Counted from the stretch's first letter, positions 1-8,699 are shown. The stretch is 64,000 nucleotides of DNA from Rothia endophytica (GCF_928381505.1 NZ_CAKMSJ010000003.1:310001-374000), one strand, 5' to 3'. The notes: a model not told the origin generated them from the sequence alone. A program made the numbers and translations.

Positions 1-692
1 GTGATGTGGGCATTCTGCATGATGCGCAGACCAATCTTGTTGCAGATTTTTTCTGCCGAGTAGCCGGGGGTATCAGTAGGAATGATAAAGGCTTTGATCT
101 GCTGATCAGCAGTGTCCCTTGCCCAGACCAGAGCGAAGTCAGCAATGGTACCCATGCCAATCCAACGTTTTTCTCCCTTAATCACCCAGTTTTCGCCATC
201 AAAGGTTGCACTGGTTTCCAGGCCACCTGCGATATCAGAGCCGTGGGTGGGTTCGGTCAGGGCAAAGGCGCCGGTGAGTTCAAAGTTCTCTAACTTGCTG
301 AGCATTTCTTTCTTCTGCTCCTCAGAACCCAGGGCATTGATCATACCCAGCACCAACTCATTGTGGATTCCCACCAGAGCTGAGAGGGAGACATCCACGC
401 GGGTCACCTCAGCGTAGACCAGGCCACGGAAGAGCCAGGAGCTGCCGCTGGTTTCTAGCCGCGCCAGCCCCACCTCAGCCATACCTTCTAACAGGTGGAA
501 GGGGAACTCTTCCCGGTTCCAGTAGTCGGTGACCTGGGGGCGCACTTCTTCTTGCAGGTACCTACGGATGCGCAGGAACCACTCTTTTTCATCCTCGGGC
601 AGCAGGTTCAGTACACCGAAGGGGTCGATGTCGGGGAAGGGCAGGGGCTTGGCGGGTGGGTTTTGAACCATACCTCGGATGTGGGTGGTCAT
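1..692 (-). CDS. Acyl-CoA dehydrogenase, C-terminal part beyond the window
   Basis: Translating the complementary strand gives an acyl-CoA dehydrogenase-like N-terminal and middle domain of about 230 residues, open at the window edge. The family FAD/substrate-contact motif appears as FALTEPTHGSDIAGGLETSA, followed by GEKRWIGMGTIADFALVWA. This resembles the glutaryl-CoA dehydrogenase-like branch. These cytoplasmic flavoproteins oxidise acyl-CoA thioesters at the alpha-beta bond and pass electrons to ETF. The ATG start is preceded by CCAGGAGAA at good spacing. The gene is divergent from an acyl-CoA ligase, which suggests shared control and a common acyl-CoA substrate. The exact substrate cannot be read from the sequence. 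Confidence 0.85.
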   Translation of the reverse strand, partial: MTTHIRGMVQNPPAKPLPFPDIDPFGVLNLLPEDEKEWFLRIRRYLQEEVRPQVTDYWNREEFPFHLLEGMAEVGLARLETSGSSWLFRGLVYAEVTRVDVSLSALVGIHNELVLGMINALGSEEQKKEMLSKLENFELTGAFALTEPTHGSDIAGGLETSATFDGENWVIKGEKRWIGMGTIADFALVWARDTADQQIKAFIIPTDTPGYSAEKICNKIGLRIMQNAHI

Positions 693-965
693 CGAGTTTT
701 CTCCTGGCTAAGTCCGTGCAGGGTCGGTGGGGTCACCACCCTCACCACAGCACTGTGATGCGAGACATAAATTAAGAACAAGTTACCCCCGCCGTCAAGG
801 GTCTGTAAACCCTTTTTGGGCAGATTAAGGCGGATAGCCCCTAGATGACACCGCCGCGAGCGCCAGTTGGGAAATCTCTTGACAGCCCCAAAAAGCCACC
901 CTACAGTGACTCACAACACTTTTATTTTGACGCCCCAGAGCTACCCCCTGGCCAAAAGGAGAAGC
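693..965. promoter_or_regulatory. Divergent promoter region, acyl-CoA dehydrogenase / acyl-CoA ligase
   Basis: This non-coding spacer separates two divergent acyl-CoA genes, so it must hold both promoters. The only dyad I can point to is AAGGGT-6 nt-ACCCTT at 797-814, followed by three more T residues. It could be an operator or a weak hairpin. No confident -35/-10 pair was assigned. Confidence 0.35.
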
Positions 966-2726
966 ATGAGCATCACCGAACAGTTCCGCACAGCCCGCGA
1001 CCAGCTAGTTGCCCTACGCGAAGATTACAAAACTGCTAGAGAAGAGTTCAACTGGCCCAAGTTCGAGCACTTCAACTTTGCCCTCGATTGGTTTGACCAG
1101 GTCGCCGCCAGCGAGGAACGCAAGGACGCTCTGGCGCTCATTATTGCTGAACAGGACGGCAGCAATATCACCCGCACCTTCGGTGAGCTGTCGCGTCGTT
1201 CCTCCCAAGTCGCCACCTGGTTGCGCTCCCTGGGGGTACAGCGCGGTGACCGCATTATTCTCATGCTGGGCAACCAGGTAGAGCTGTGGGAAACCATGCT
1301 GGCAGGCATCAAACTGGGTGCCATACTCATGCCCTCCACCGAAATGCTGGAACAGGCAGATTTAGACGACCGCATTGAACGCGGCGAGGCTCGTTGGGTT
1401 ATCACTAACTCCGCTAATGTTGCCAAGTACGAGACGGTGACCGGTGATTTCACGGTGATTGAGACCGGCGGCTTCACTGAGGGGGCTGTCACCAGCCACC
1501 CGCACGTCAGCTACCTGGACGCCGACGGCGCACCCGAAGAATTCACCCCCGATGGCCCCACCCCGGCGTCCGACCCGCTGCTCTGGTACTTCACCTCGGG
1601 CACCACGTCCCGCCCCAAGATGGTGGAGCACACCCATACCTCCTACCCCGTGGGCCACCTGTCCACCATGTACTGGATTGGGCTGGCACCGGGCGATGTG
1701 CACCTGAACGTCGCCTCCCCGGGCTGGGCTAAGCATGCCTGGTCCAATGTTTTTACCCCTTGGATTGCCGAGGCAACGGTCTTTATTTACAACTATTCCC
1801 GCTTCGACGCTGCGGCCCTCATGCAGAACATGAAAAAGCACGGGGTGACCAGTTTCTGCGCCCCACCCACCGTCTGGCGCATGCTCATTCAAGCCGATTT
1901 GAGCCAGCTCAAGACCCCGCCCACCAAGGTAGTTGCCGCCGGCGAGCCATTGAACCCCGAGGTCATCTCGAAGGTTCGTTCCGCCTGGGGCGTTGACATT
2001 CGGGACGGTTTTGGCCAGACCGAAAGCACCGTCATGATTGCTAACACCCCCGGCCAAGAGATCAAGATTGGTGCCATGGGACGCCCCCTGCCCGGCTACG
2101 AAATTGCTCTGCTGGATCCCCTCGGCAAGCCCGCTAACGAGGGTGAAATCTGTGTGCGCCTGAGCCCCCGCCCGGTGGGTCTGATGATTCAGTACAAGGG
2201 TGACCCCGAGAAAACCGAAGAAGCATTCGATGGTGGCTGGTACCACACCGGCGATATTGCTGAGCGGGATGAAAACGGGGTCTTCACCTATGTGGGCCGC
2301 GCCGATGACGTCTTCAAGGCGTCCGACTACAAGCTCTCCCCCTTTGAGTTGGAGTCAGTGATTATTGAGCACCCTGCGGTTGCTGAGGCGGCGGTAGTGC
2401 CCTCCCCGGACGAAATCCGTTACGCGGTCCCCAAGGCATACGTTGTGCTAGCTGGGGGCTACGAGCCAACCGCTGAGACCGCCCGCGAGATTCTTAAGTA
2501 TTCTCGTGACAACCTGGCGGCCTACAAGCGTATTCGCCGCCTGGAATTTTTTGACCTGCCCAAGACGATTTCGGGCAAGATTCGCCGCGTGCAGCTGCGC
2601 GCCCGCGAGAAGGAGTTCCACGGTGAGCACGGCGAGCTGAAGACCCAGGCGCTGGCGGCCCGCACCACCACCGAGGGCTACGGCCACGAGTTCGCGGACA
2701 CCGATTTCCCAGAGCTCAAGGGCTAG
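966..2726 (+). CDS. AMP-forming acyl-CoA synthetase (medium-chain/aromatic acid type)
   Basis: This 586-residue member of the ANL superfamily activates a carboxylic acid with ATP and CoA to an acyl-CoA. The A3-like phosphate-binding loop is YFTSGTTSRPKMVEHTH. Downstream motifs are DGFGQTES, GGWYHTGDIAERDE and, near the C terminus, PKTISGKIRRVQLR with the catalytic lysine. The pattern resembles the ACSM/benzoate-CoA ligase branch rather than acetyl-CoA synthetase. An upstream in-frame start exists at 867, but AAAAGGAGAAGC sits just before the ATG chosen here. The gene lies beside an acyl-CoA dehydrogenase and a few kilobases from paaABCDE, where no paaK is visible. A phenylacetate-CoA ligase role is therefore possible but unproven. 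Confidence 0.85.
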   Translation: MSITEQFRTARDQLVALREDYKTAREEFNWPKFEHFNFALDWFDQVAASEERKDALALIIAEQDGSNITRTFGELSRRSSQVATWLRSLGVQRGDRIILMLGNQVELWETMLAGIKLGAILMPSTEMLEQADLDDRIERGEARWVITNSANVAKYETVTGDFTVIETGGFTEGAVTSHPHVSYLDADGAPEEFTPDGPTPASDPLLWYFTSGTTSRPKMVEHTHTSYPVGHLSTMYWIGLAPGDVHLNVASPGWAKHAWSNVFTPWIAEATVFIYNYSRFDAAALMQNMKKHGVTSFCAPPTVWRMLIQADLSQLKTPPTKVVAAGEPLNPEVISKVRSAWGVDIRDGFGQTESTVMIANTPGQEIKIGAMGRPLPGYEIALLDPLGKPANEGEICVRLSPRPVGLMIQYKGDPEKTEEAFDGGWYHTGDIAERDENGVFTYVGRADDVFKASDYKLSPFELESVIIEHPAVAEAAVVPSPDEIRYAVPKAYVVLAGGYEPTAETAREILKYSRDNLAAYKRIRRLEFFDLPKTISGKIRRVQLRAREKEFHGEHGELKTQALAARTTTEGYGHEFADTDFPELKG

Positions 2727-2745
2727 CAATAGCCAGATAGGTCAG

Positions 2746-2797
2746 GACGCCGGGGCGGGCACCGCTGGTATATTCAGCGAGCGTCCGCCCCGGCGTC
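2746..2797 (+). terminator. Hairpin terminator after acyl-CoA ligase
   Basis: A perfect 13-bp stem (GACGCCGGGGCGG with its complement) encloses a second CGCTG/CAGCG stem. It starts 19 bases after the ligase stop codon. There is no long T run, so it may be a processing or attenuating structure rather than a classical intrinsic terminator. Confidence 0.6.
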
Positions 2798-2868
2798 TTG
2801 CACCTGCACCCACCAGCCTCTAGGTAGCGTCCTCACGAATCGACTTCAAAGGGACCACCAAGCCTCAA

Positions 2869-2914
2869 ATGTTTATGTTCGTAGACTTTTTTAAATGTCT
2901 ACAAACGTGTACAT
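2869..2914. promoter_or_regulatory. Palindromic operator upstream of hipBA
   Basis: Two 18-base arms (2869-2886 and 2897-2914) form an imperfect inverted repeat with 14 of 18 positions complementary. The inner GTAGAC/GTCTAC pair is perfect around a 10-base AT spacer. The dyad ends 32 bases before the hipB-like start, where autoregulating HipB operators usually lie. The assignment to HipB is inferred. Confidence 0.6.
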
Positions 2915-2946
2915 TTTAATGAAAAGCTACTTAGGGAAACACTAAT

Positions 2947-3357
2947 ATGGCACTCAACAAAAGCATCATCTCGTCCCCCCGCGCCCTCGGCGCTTTCATT
3001 CATGACGCCCGGATAGAACGTAACATCACTCAGGAATCTCTTGCCACACTAGCCGGGGTATCCCGTAGCTGGCTTATCGGCGTTGAGCAAGGAAAACGGC
3101 AACGAGCTGAACTCGACAAAATATTAAATGTTCTTGAGGCCTTAGATATCAACCTGGTACTTGAGCGACAACCAGCAAAACAGACCTTAGCACCAGAGCC
3201 CAATGCCTCACAAAACCCTGTGGCAACCCTGGCTCCATCCGATGACATCACCAACATGCTCAAGAACAGCGTTCCGAACTTTGGCCAAGCGTCAGGGATT
3301 ACGCAAGCGCTCAACCGGCAAAATCAGAAAAATAAAACAGGCAACTTTTCAGAGTAA
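2947..3357 (+). CDS. hipB: HipB-like XRE-family antitoxin/regulator
   Basis: The product has 136 residues. Residues about 13-68 form a Cro/CI helix-turn-helix (IHDARIERNITQESLATLAG, then VSRSWLIGVEQGKRQRAELD). A proline/asparagine-rich tail follows. HipB proteins bind operator DNA and hold the HipA kinase inactive. The gene ends 8 bases before hipA, the standard antitoxin-first order, and a strong palindrome lies upstream. The tail is longer than in E. coli HipB (88 aa). Codons and base composition look more AT-rich than the flanking paa genes, consistent with an acquired module. Confidence 0.85.
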   Translation: MALNKSIISSPRALGAFIHDARIERNITQESLATLAGVSRSWLIGVEQGKRQRAELDKILNVLEALDINLVLERQPAKQTLAPEPNASQNPVATLAPSDDITNMLKNSVPNFGQASGITQALNRQNQKNKTGNFSE

Positions 3358-3365
3358 AGATTCCC

Positions 3366-4658
3366 ATGAAAAAACTTTATGTCGCACTCTATGGGCAGAT
3401 TGTTGCAGAACTACAACAAGATGCCTCGGGCACCAAAAAGCTGGTCTACACCACAGAGGCAAAACCAACGGCGGAGCTCTCAGCCGCACTGCCCTACAGA
3501 AAAAGCCCATACCCCAAAAAGCAAACCATGCCCTTCATCGAAGGTCTCATCCCAGAAGGCGAATCAGTCCGGCAATCCTTAGCTCGCGAATACAATCTAT
3601 CCTCCTGGAAAAACCCCTTTGGCATCTTGGAAAAGATAGGGCTAGAGTGCGCCGGAGCTGTACAGTTCATTACCCCTGAAGATATCGAGCATTACCCTAA
3701 TCTACAGGGAGAGCTTGTCCCCATATCACGTCAGGACATAGAAAATCGTCTCCAACGCCTTAACACGACACCTGGAAAGTCATGGCAGATAGACCGCGAA
3801 CGCTGGTCACTAGCGGGGGCTCAAAGTAAGTTTGCCCTCCACCTCAATCAAGGACAGTGGTATGAGGCTACTGGCGCCCAGCCAACTACCCACATTTTTA
3901 AACCCGGAATTTACGACCTCAAAGATCAGGCACTTAATGAACACCTCTGCCTTAGAGCACTGGGAGAACTCGGGCTCCCAGTAGCTCAAAGCAGCTACCA
4001 AGAGTTTGGTCAACAAGCTGCCATCGTTATTGAGAGATATGATCGTCTACGCCTCCCTGATGGACCTGTCATCCGTCTACATCAGGAAGATATATGCCAG
4101 GCACTCTCGGTCTTACCAGAGAAAAAATATGAATCTTCGGGTGGACCCTCGGCAGTGCAAATCATTCAGTTATTGCAGCAAATTTGCCCTCAAGAAGATA
4201 CTGAAACTTTTATCCAGGGACTCATCGCTAACTACCTCCTAGGAGCTCCTGACGCGCATGCAAAGAACTATTCACTGCTACACCTGCCAGATGGTGTAAC
4301 CCGTTTAGCACCTTTTTACGATGTGGCTTCAGGCATACCCTATGAGCACCTTTCGAGTAACGGCATTCCAGGTAAGAATGATGGTCTTGAGAAAGCTGCG
4401 ATGGCGATTGGCGGGGAATGCCGTTTTGGAAAAATAACGAGAAAGCACTGGAACAAGTTCGCGCAGGCTACTGGAGTTAATGAAGAACGACTACGCGAGA
4501 CTGTTGAATATATGTGCGTCCACCTTCCTCAAACTTTAGAAAAAGTATGCCTTGAGGAACAAGCCGCTCTAGGTAAGAGTGAATTGGCACAGCGTTTGAT
4601 TCCTGGTATTAGGCAGATTTGTGACACAACGCTGACGATGCTAGATAGAGATTACTGA
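3366..4658 (+). CDS. hipA: HipA-type Ser/Thr kinase toxin
   Basis: This is a full-length, 430-residue HipA. The N-terminal subdomain is visible at residues 57-100 (PFIEGLIPEGESVRQSLARE, then NPFGILEKIG). The kinase-like core has the phosphate loop LAGAQSKFAL (149-158), THIFKP (175-180), the catalytic-loop equivalent GAPDAHAKNYSLL (293-305, Asp296 and Asn301) and the metal-binding YDVAS (Asp319). E. coli HipA phosphorylates glutamyl-tRNA synthetase and induces persistence, but homologues have diverse targets. All key residues are present, so the enzyme is predicted to be active. It forms an operon with hipB. A tRNA-like relic lies directly downstream. Confidence 0.88.
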   Translation: MKKLYVALYGQIVAELQQDASGTKKLVYTTEAKPTAELSAALPYRKSPYPKKQTMPFIEGLIPEGESVRQSLAREYNLSSWKNPFGILEKIGLECAGAVQFITPEDIEHYPNLQGELVPISRQDIENRLQRLNTTPGKSWQIDRERWSLAGAQSKFALHLNQGQWYEATGAQPTTHIFKPGIYDLKDQALNEHLCLRALGELGLPVAQSSYQEFGQQAAIVIERYDRLRLPDGPVIRLHQEDICQALSVLPEKKYESSGGPSAVQIIQLLQQICPQEDTETFIQGLIANYLLGAPDAHAKNYSLLHLPDGVTRLAPFYDVASGIPYEHLSSNGIPGKNDGLEKAAMAIGGECRFGKITRKHWNKFAQATGVNEERLRETVEYMCVHLPQTLEKVCLEEQAALGKSELAQRLIPGIRQICDTTLTMLDRDY

Positions 4659-4659
4659 T

Positions 4660-4734
4660 GAGGACAGCCAGGGGCAGAGCCGAACCCCCGACCAAAAGAT
4701 TAGAAAGCTCTAGCCGGTACTGAAAGCGGCTGTC
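4660..4734 (-). pseudogene. Degenerate tRNA-like sequence
   Basis: Read on the minus strand, this 72-75 nt stretch begins with GACAGCC and ends with GGCTGTC, a perfect 7-bp acceptor-like stem. Between them are a D-arm-like GAGC, a T-arm-like GGGGG/CCCCT stem and the TTCGGC of a T loop. No 5-bp anticodon stem can be drawn, and the T loop has about three extra bases. It looks like a decayed tRNA rather than a functional one. It may mark an old integration site for the hipBA module. Confidence 0.35.
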
Positions 4735-4746
4735 TATAAATACAGA

Positions 4747-4778
4747 AAGTGGCCCTCACCCGAAGGTGGGGGCCACTT
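4747..4778. terminator. Bidirectional terminator between hipA and mmsA
   Basis: A 14-bp stem (AAGTGGCCCTCACC / GGTGGGGGCCACTT, one G-T pair) closes on a CGAA tetraloop. It lies between the convergent hipA and mmsA genes and can serve both. Confidence 0.8.
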
Positions 4779-4798
4779 CTATTCCACGTGAACCGGAG

Positions 4799-6298
4799 CT
4801 AGTTGCCGGTCGGCATCACGAAGCTGGCGCCTTCCTTGATGCCGGAGGGCCAGCGGGAGGTCACCGTCTTGGTCTTGGTGTAGAAGCGGAAAGCGTCGGG
4901 GCCGTGCTGGTTTAGATCACCAAAGCCAGACGCCTTCCAACCACCAAAGGTGTAGTAGGCAATGGGCACAGGAATGGGCACATTGACGCCCACCATGCCC
5001 ACCTCAACGCGGCGGGCAAACTCGCGGGCGGTATCGCCGTCGCGGGTGTAAATAGCAACGCCATTGCCGAACTCGTGGTTGCTGGGCAGAGCGAGCGCTT
5101 CTTCAAAGGTTTCAGCACGCACCACGGTCAGTACCGGGCCAAAAATTTCCTCACGGTAGATAGACATCTCGGGGGTGACATGGTCAAAGAGGGTTGCCCC
5201 CACAAAGTAGCCGCCCTCGTAGCCCTCCACCTTGACGCCGCGTCCGTCCACCAGCAGGGACGCGCCCTCCTTCTCACCGGCAGCAATGTAGCCTTCGATG
5301 CGGTCTAGGGCAGACTTAGCGACGACGGGGCCAAAGTCAGCCTGAGGGTCAAGGCTGTGGCCCACCTTTAGGCTGCCGATACGCTCCTGCAGTTTGGCAA
5401 CTAGTGCGTCCGCGGTCTGCTGACCCACGGGAACCGCCACAGAAATTGCCATGCAGCGCTCACCGGCAGAACCGAAAGCGGCACCCAGCAGGGCGTCCGC
5501 AGCTTGGTCCAGGTCGGCCTCCGGCATGATAATCAGGTGGTTCTTTGCCCCACCGAAGCACTGGGCACGCTTGCCGGTGCGGGCGGCGTGCTCGTAGATG
5601 CTCTGGGCAATGGGGGTGGAGCCCACAAAGCCGACTGCCTTGATGCGGGGGTCATCGAGCAGAGTGTCTACGGCTTCCTTATCGCCGTTGACCACGTTGA
5701 AGACGCCGTCCGGCAGGCCAGCTTCGGTCCAGAGTTCTGCCAGGCGCAGGGGAACGGAGGGGTCGCGCTCTGAAGGCTTGAGCACGAAGGCGTTACCCGC
5801 GGCAATGGCGGGGCCGCACTTCCACAAGGGAATCATCGCGGGAAAGTTAAAGGGAGTAATGCCAGCAACCACACCCAGAGGCTGGCGCATGGAATAGACA
5901 TCGATGCCGGTGCCTACCGCATCAGAATACTCACCCTTCAGCAGGTGGGGTGCAGCAGTAGCGAACTCGACGACGTCCAAACCGCGCTGGATGTCACCGT
6001 GAGCGTCCGCAATCGTCTTGCCATGCTCTAGCGAGAGCAATTCAGCCAGCTCATCGGCATGCTCATTGACCAGATCAACAAAACGGTGCAGGACGCGGGC
6101 ACGCTTCTGCGGGTTAGTGGCAGCCCAGCCAGCCTGCGCCTCAGCGGCATTGGCAATGACCTCGCGTACTTCATCGGCGCTAGCCAGAGGCACCTGAGCT
6201 TGCACCTGCCCGGTGCTGGGGTTGTAAATATCGGCGTAACGGCCGGAGACACCTTCACGGTGGGCGCCGCCGACGTAGTGGGTTAGCTGCTTCGTCAT
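4799..6298 (-). CDS. mmsA: CoA-acylating methylmalonate-semialdehyde dehydrogenase
   Basis: This 499-residue aldehyde dehydrogenase converts (methyl)malonate semialdehyde to propionyl- or acetyl-CoA with NAD and CoA. The NAD-binding region includes TPFNFPAMIPLWKCGPAIAA and GFVGSTPIAQSIY. The catalytic Cys sits in GSAGERCMAIS. CFGGAKNHLIIMPEAD and NVPIPVPIAYYTFGGWK are characteristic of the MmsA/IolA branch. AGAGGAGGCTTCG precedes the ATG. The gene is divergent from the paa operon. Valine, beta-alanine or inositol breakdown are all possible sources of substrate, and no partner gene for these pathways is in view. Confidence 0.9.
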   Translation of the reverse strand: MTKQLTHYVGGAHREGVSGRYADIYNPSTGQVQAQVPLASADEVREVIANAAEAQAGWAATNPQKRARVLHRFVDLVNEHADELAELLSLEHGKTIADAHGDIQRGLDVVEFATAAPHLLKGEYSDAVGTGIDVYSMRQPLGVVAGITPFNFPAMIPLWKCGPAIAAGNAFVLKPSERDPSVPLRLAELWTEAGLPDGVFNVVNGDKEAVDTLLDDPRIKAVGFVGSTPIAQSIYEHAARTGKRAQCFGGAKNHLIIMPEADLDQAADALLGAAFGSAGERCMAISVAVPVGQQTADALVAKLQERIGSLKVGHSLDPQADFGPVVAKSALDRIEGYIAAGEKEGASLLVDGRGVKVEGYEGGYFVGATLFDHVTPEMSIYREEIFGPVLTVVRAETFEEALALPSNHEFGNGVAIYTRDGDTAREFARRVEVGMVGVNVPIPVPIAYYTFGGWKASGFGDLNQHGPDAFRFYTKTKTVTSRWPSGIKEGASFVMPTGN

Positions 6299-6420
6299 CG
6301 AAGCCTCCTCTTCTCTAGATGTGCATCAACTCACAGTGTGCATTAACCACAGGCTACCCAAGGCGCCCGCCGTGCGGTAGGGGTGGGTAGAAATAAGTCA
6401 TGCAGTCTCTAGGTCTTTAC

Positions 6421-6473
6421 TTGACGTTAGTTGCATAAATATATATTCTGAACGAACGGTCAGTAATTATTGG
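6421..6473 (+). promoter_or_regulatory. paa operon promoter with overlapping PaaR-like site
   Basis: A TTGACG -35 (6421-6426) and TATTCT -10 (6444-6449) are separated by exactly 17 bases. Just downstream, the complementary strand of 6447-6464 reads ACTGACCGTTCGTTCAGA. Its first 15 bases match the left part of the published corynebacterial PaaR box as I recall it (ACTNACCGNNCGNNCGGTNAGT); the right half is poor. A TetR-type PaaR repressor relieved by phenylacetyl-CoA is a reasonable inference. No paaR gene is in the window. Confidence 0.6.
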
Positions 6474-6511
6474 TGCAGGGGTTTCCCCTCCTCATCACAC
6501 AAGGAACTTTC

Positions 6512-7522
6512 ATGACTTCAACGGAGAAGACTCCCACCCTTTCACCGGTCGCAGACGCACCTGCCACCGGCGCCTCTCATGAAGCTGAGCAGGCCTACTT
6601 CGACACCCTCATCAAAGAGGACTCCCGCGTAGAACCCCGCGACTGGATGCCCGAGAAGTACCGCAAGACCCTCACTCGTCAGGTCTCCCAGCACGCCCAC
6701 TCCGAAATCATCGGCATGCAGCCCGAAGCCAACTGGATTACCCGCGCCCCCTCCCTCAAGCGCAAGGCTATTCTCATGGCCAAGGTGCAGGACGAGGCTG
6801 GCCACGGTCTTTACCTCTACTCAGCGGCAGAGACCCTGGGCACTCCCCGCCACGTCCTCAACGAGCAGCTGCTAGAGGGCCGCGCCAAGTACTCATCGAT
6901 CTTCAATTACCCCGCCCGCACCTGGGCAGACATGGGTGCTATCGGCTGGCTGGTTGACGGCGCCGCTATCTGCAACCAGGTGCCCCTCTGCCGCGCGTCC
7001 TACGGCCCCTACGGTCGCGCCATGGTTCGCATCTGTAAGGAAGAATCTTTCCACCAGCGTCAGGGTTGGGAGATCCTCTACGAGCTCTCTCACGGCACCG
7101 AAGCGCAGAAGAAGATGGCGCAGGACGCCGTCAACCGCTTCTACGGCCCCGCCCTGCAGATGTTCGGCCCCCCGGATGCCGACTCCCCCAACTCCCAGCA
7201 GTCCATGAACTGGAACATCAAACGCTTCTCTAACGACGAGCTACGCCAGCGTTTCGTGGACATGATGGTCCCCCAGGCTGAAGCTCTTGGGCTGACCCTG
7301 CCTGATCCGGACATCAAGTGGAACGAAGAACGCGGCCACTACGATTACGGCCCGCTGGACTGGGACGAATTCCACTCCGTCATTCAGGGCGCCGGCCCCT
7401 GCAACGTCCAGCGTATGCAGCGCCGCCGTGCAGCCCACGACGAGGGCGCTTGGGTGCGCGAAGCAGCCGCCGAATACGCCCGCAAAACCGCAGAACAGCA
7501 CGCAGAACTCATGGGAGCATAA
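6512..7522 (+). CDS. paaA: Phenylacetyl-CoA 1,2-epoxidase, catalytic subunit PaaA
   Basis: This 336-residue di-iron subunit of the PaaABCE monooxygenase epoxidises the ring of phenylacetyl-CoA. Ferritin-like helices carry the iron-ligand patterns [20 protein letters not shown] and [17 protein letters not shown]. The [20 protein letters not shown] segment near the N terminus is typical of the family. A longer TTG-initiated frame begins at 6470. The ATG chosen has AAGGAAC just upstream and gives the usual length. It is the first gene of a tight operon paaABCDE plus an enoyl-CoA hydratase-family gene. Confidence 0.95.
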   Translation: MTSTEKTPTLSPVADAPATGASHEAEQAYFDTLIKEDSRVEPRDWMPEKYRKTLTRQVSQHAHSEIIGMQPEANWITRAPSLKRKAILMAKVQDEAGHGLYLYSAAETLGTPRHVLNEQLLEGRAKYSSIFNYPARTWADMGAIGWLVDGAAICNQVPLCRASYGPYGRAMVRICKEESFHQRQGWEILYELSHGTEAQKKMAQDAVNRFYGPALQMFGPPDADSPNSQQSMNWNIKRFSNDELRQRFVDMMVPQAEALGLTLPDPDIKWNEERGHYDYGPLDWDEFHSVIQGAGPCNVQRMQRRRAAHDEGAWVREAAAEYARKTAEQHAELMGA

Positions 7523-7524
7523 CC

Positions 7525-7836
7525 ATGTCAGAGAACATCACACACCTGCCCGAACCCAACGAATGGCCCCTCTGGGAGGTCTTCGTACGCTCATCCCGCG
7601 GCCTGTCCCACGTGCACGCAGGCTCACTGCACGCACCCGACGCCACCATGGCACTGCGTAATGCCCGCGACCTCTACACCCGCCGTAATGAGGGCACCAG
7701 CGTCTGGGTCGTCCCCGCAGAAGCAATCCTGGCATCAGACCCTGATTCCAAGGGTGGCTTCTTTGAGTCAGCCAAGGGCAAGAGCTACCGTCACGCCACC
7801 TACTACACCAAGAGCGAAGGGGTGAAGCACCTGTGA
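7525..7836 (+). CDS. paaB: Phenylacetyl-CoA epoxidase subunit PaaB
   Basis: A 103-residue PaaB, the small bridging subunit of the PaaABCE complex. The family pattern WEVFVRSSRGLSHVHAGSLH is followed by ALRNARDLYTRRNEG and SIWVV-like and YRHATYY segments. The start lies two bases after the paaA stop, using GGGAG inside the paaA end as ribosome-binding site. The gene overlaps paaC by four bases. A longer frame starting inside paaA was rejected because it would add about 69 unrelated residues. Confidence 0.95.
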   Translation: MSENITHLPEPNEWPLWEVFVRSSRGLSHVHAGSLHAPDATMALRNARDLYTRRNEGTSVWVVPAEAILASDPDSKGGFFESAKGKSYRHATYYTKSEGVKHL

Positions 7837-8660
7837 GCTACGCGTCCTTCGAATCAGCGACCCGCCACAGCGAGGGCGAATCCATCATCGCTGAAGACAT
7901 CGCGACCTCAGGTGTGCAGGCCAGTGAAGCAGTAGCCCGCTACGCCCTGGCACTGGGTGATGACGCCCTGATGCTGGGCCAGCGACTAGCCCACTGGATT
8001 TCCCGCGCACCCGAGATGGAAGAAGACATCGCCCTGGGCAACATCGCCCTTGACCTCATTGGCCACGCCCGCTTCTTCCTCACCTACGCAGGCACCGCCT
8101 GGGGTAAGACCGAGGATGATCTGGCCTACTTCCGCGACGAAGAAGAGTTCCGTTCGGTCCGTCTGGCTGAGCAGGAGAACGGCGACTTTGGGCAGACCAT
8201 TGCCCGCCAGCTCATCTTCAGCTACTACCAGTACGAGCTCTACACCGAGCTGATGAAGTCTGAGGACCCCACCCTGGCAGCCATCGCCGCCAAGGCCCTC
8301 AAAGAGGTGGAGTATCACCAGGATCACGCCACCGCCTGGGCACTGCGTCTAGGTATTGGCACCGAGGAAGCCAACCACCGTCTGCAGGAGGGCCTCTACT
8401 ACATGTGGCCCTACGTCGACGAGCTCTTCTACGACTTTGAACCCGTAGCAGAACTGCCCGGTGTTGCCGTGGTTCCCTCCACCCTGCGCGCACGCTTTGA
8501 AAAGCGCCTGCACGCCACCATCGCAGAAGCCCAGCTGCAGGTGCCCGACGTGCCCCAGGCACGCGGCGGCGACCGCTCCGGCATCATGAGTGAACACCGC
8601 GGTCACATCCTGACCGAACTGCAGGTTCTAGCACGCGCCCACCCCGGCGCCACCTGGTAA
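7833..8660 (+). CDS. paaC: Phenylacetyl-CoA epoxidase structural subunit PaaC
   Basis: A 275-residue ferritin-like protein that pairs with PaaA but in characterised systems lacks a functional di-iron site. Visible helices include YALALGDDALMLGQRLAHWI, GHARFFLTYAG and LKEVEYHQDHATAWALRLG, followed by a tail near HRGHILTELQVLAR. It starts with GTG in the GTGA overlap with paaB, indicating translational coupling. Length and order match known paa operons. Confidence 0.94.
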   Translation: MSYASFESATRHSEGESIIAEDIATSGVQASEAVARYALALGDDALMLGQRLAHWISRAPEMEEDIALGNIALDLIGHARFFLTYAGTAWGKTEDDLAYFRDEEEFRSVRLAEQENGDFGQTIARQLIFSYYQYELYTELMKSEDPTLAAIAAKALKEVEYHQDHATAWALRLGIGTEEANHRLQEGLYYMWPYVDELFYDFEPVAELPGVAVVPSTLRARFEKRLHATIAEAQLQVPDVPQARGGDRSGIMSEHRGHILTELQVLARAHPGATW

Positions 8661-8699
8661 ACCCGCCCCACCCCGTCCCGTCACAAGGAGGTGACCCAC

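Noticed and set aside
867-965. Upstream extension of the acyl-CoA ligase
   Set aside because: The extra 33 residues precede a strong AAAAGGAG site and do not resemble the family N terminus.
1362-2246. 294-codon open frame antisense to the acyl-CoA ligase
   Set aside because: It shows no family motif and no ribosome-binding site. It mirrors the codon bias of the ligase, which has clear ANL motifs on the other strand.
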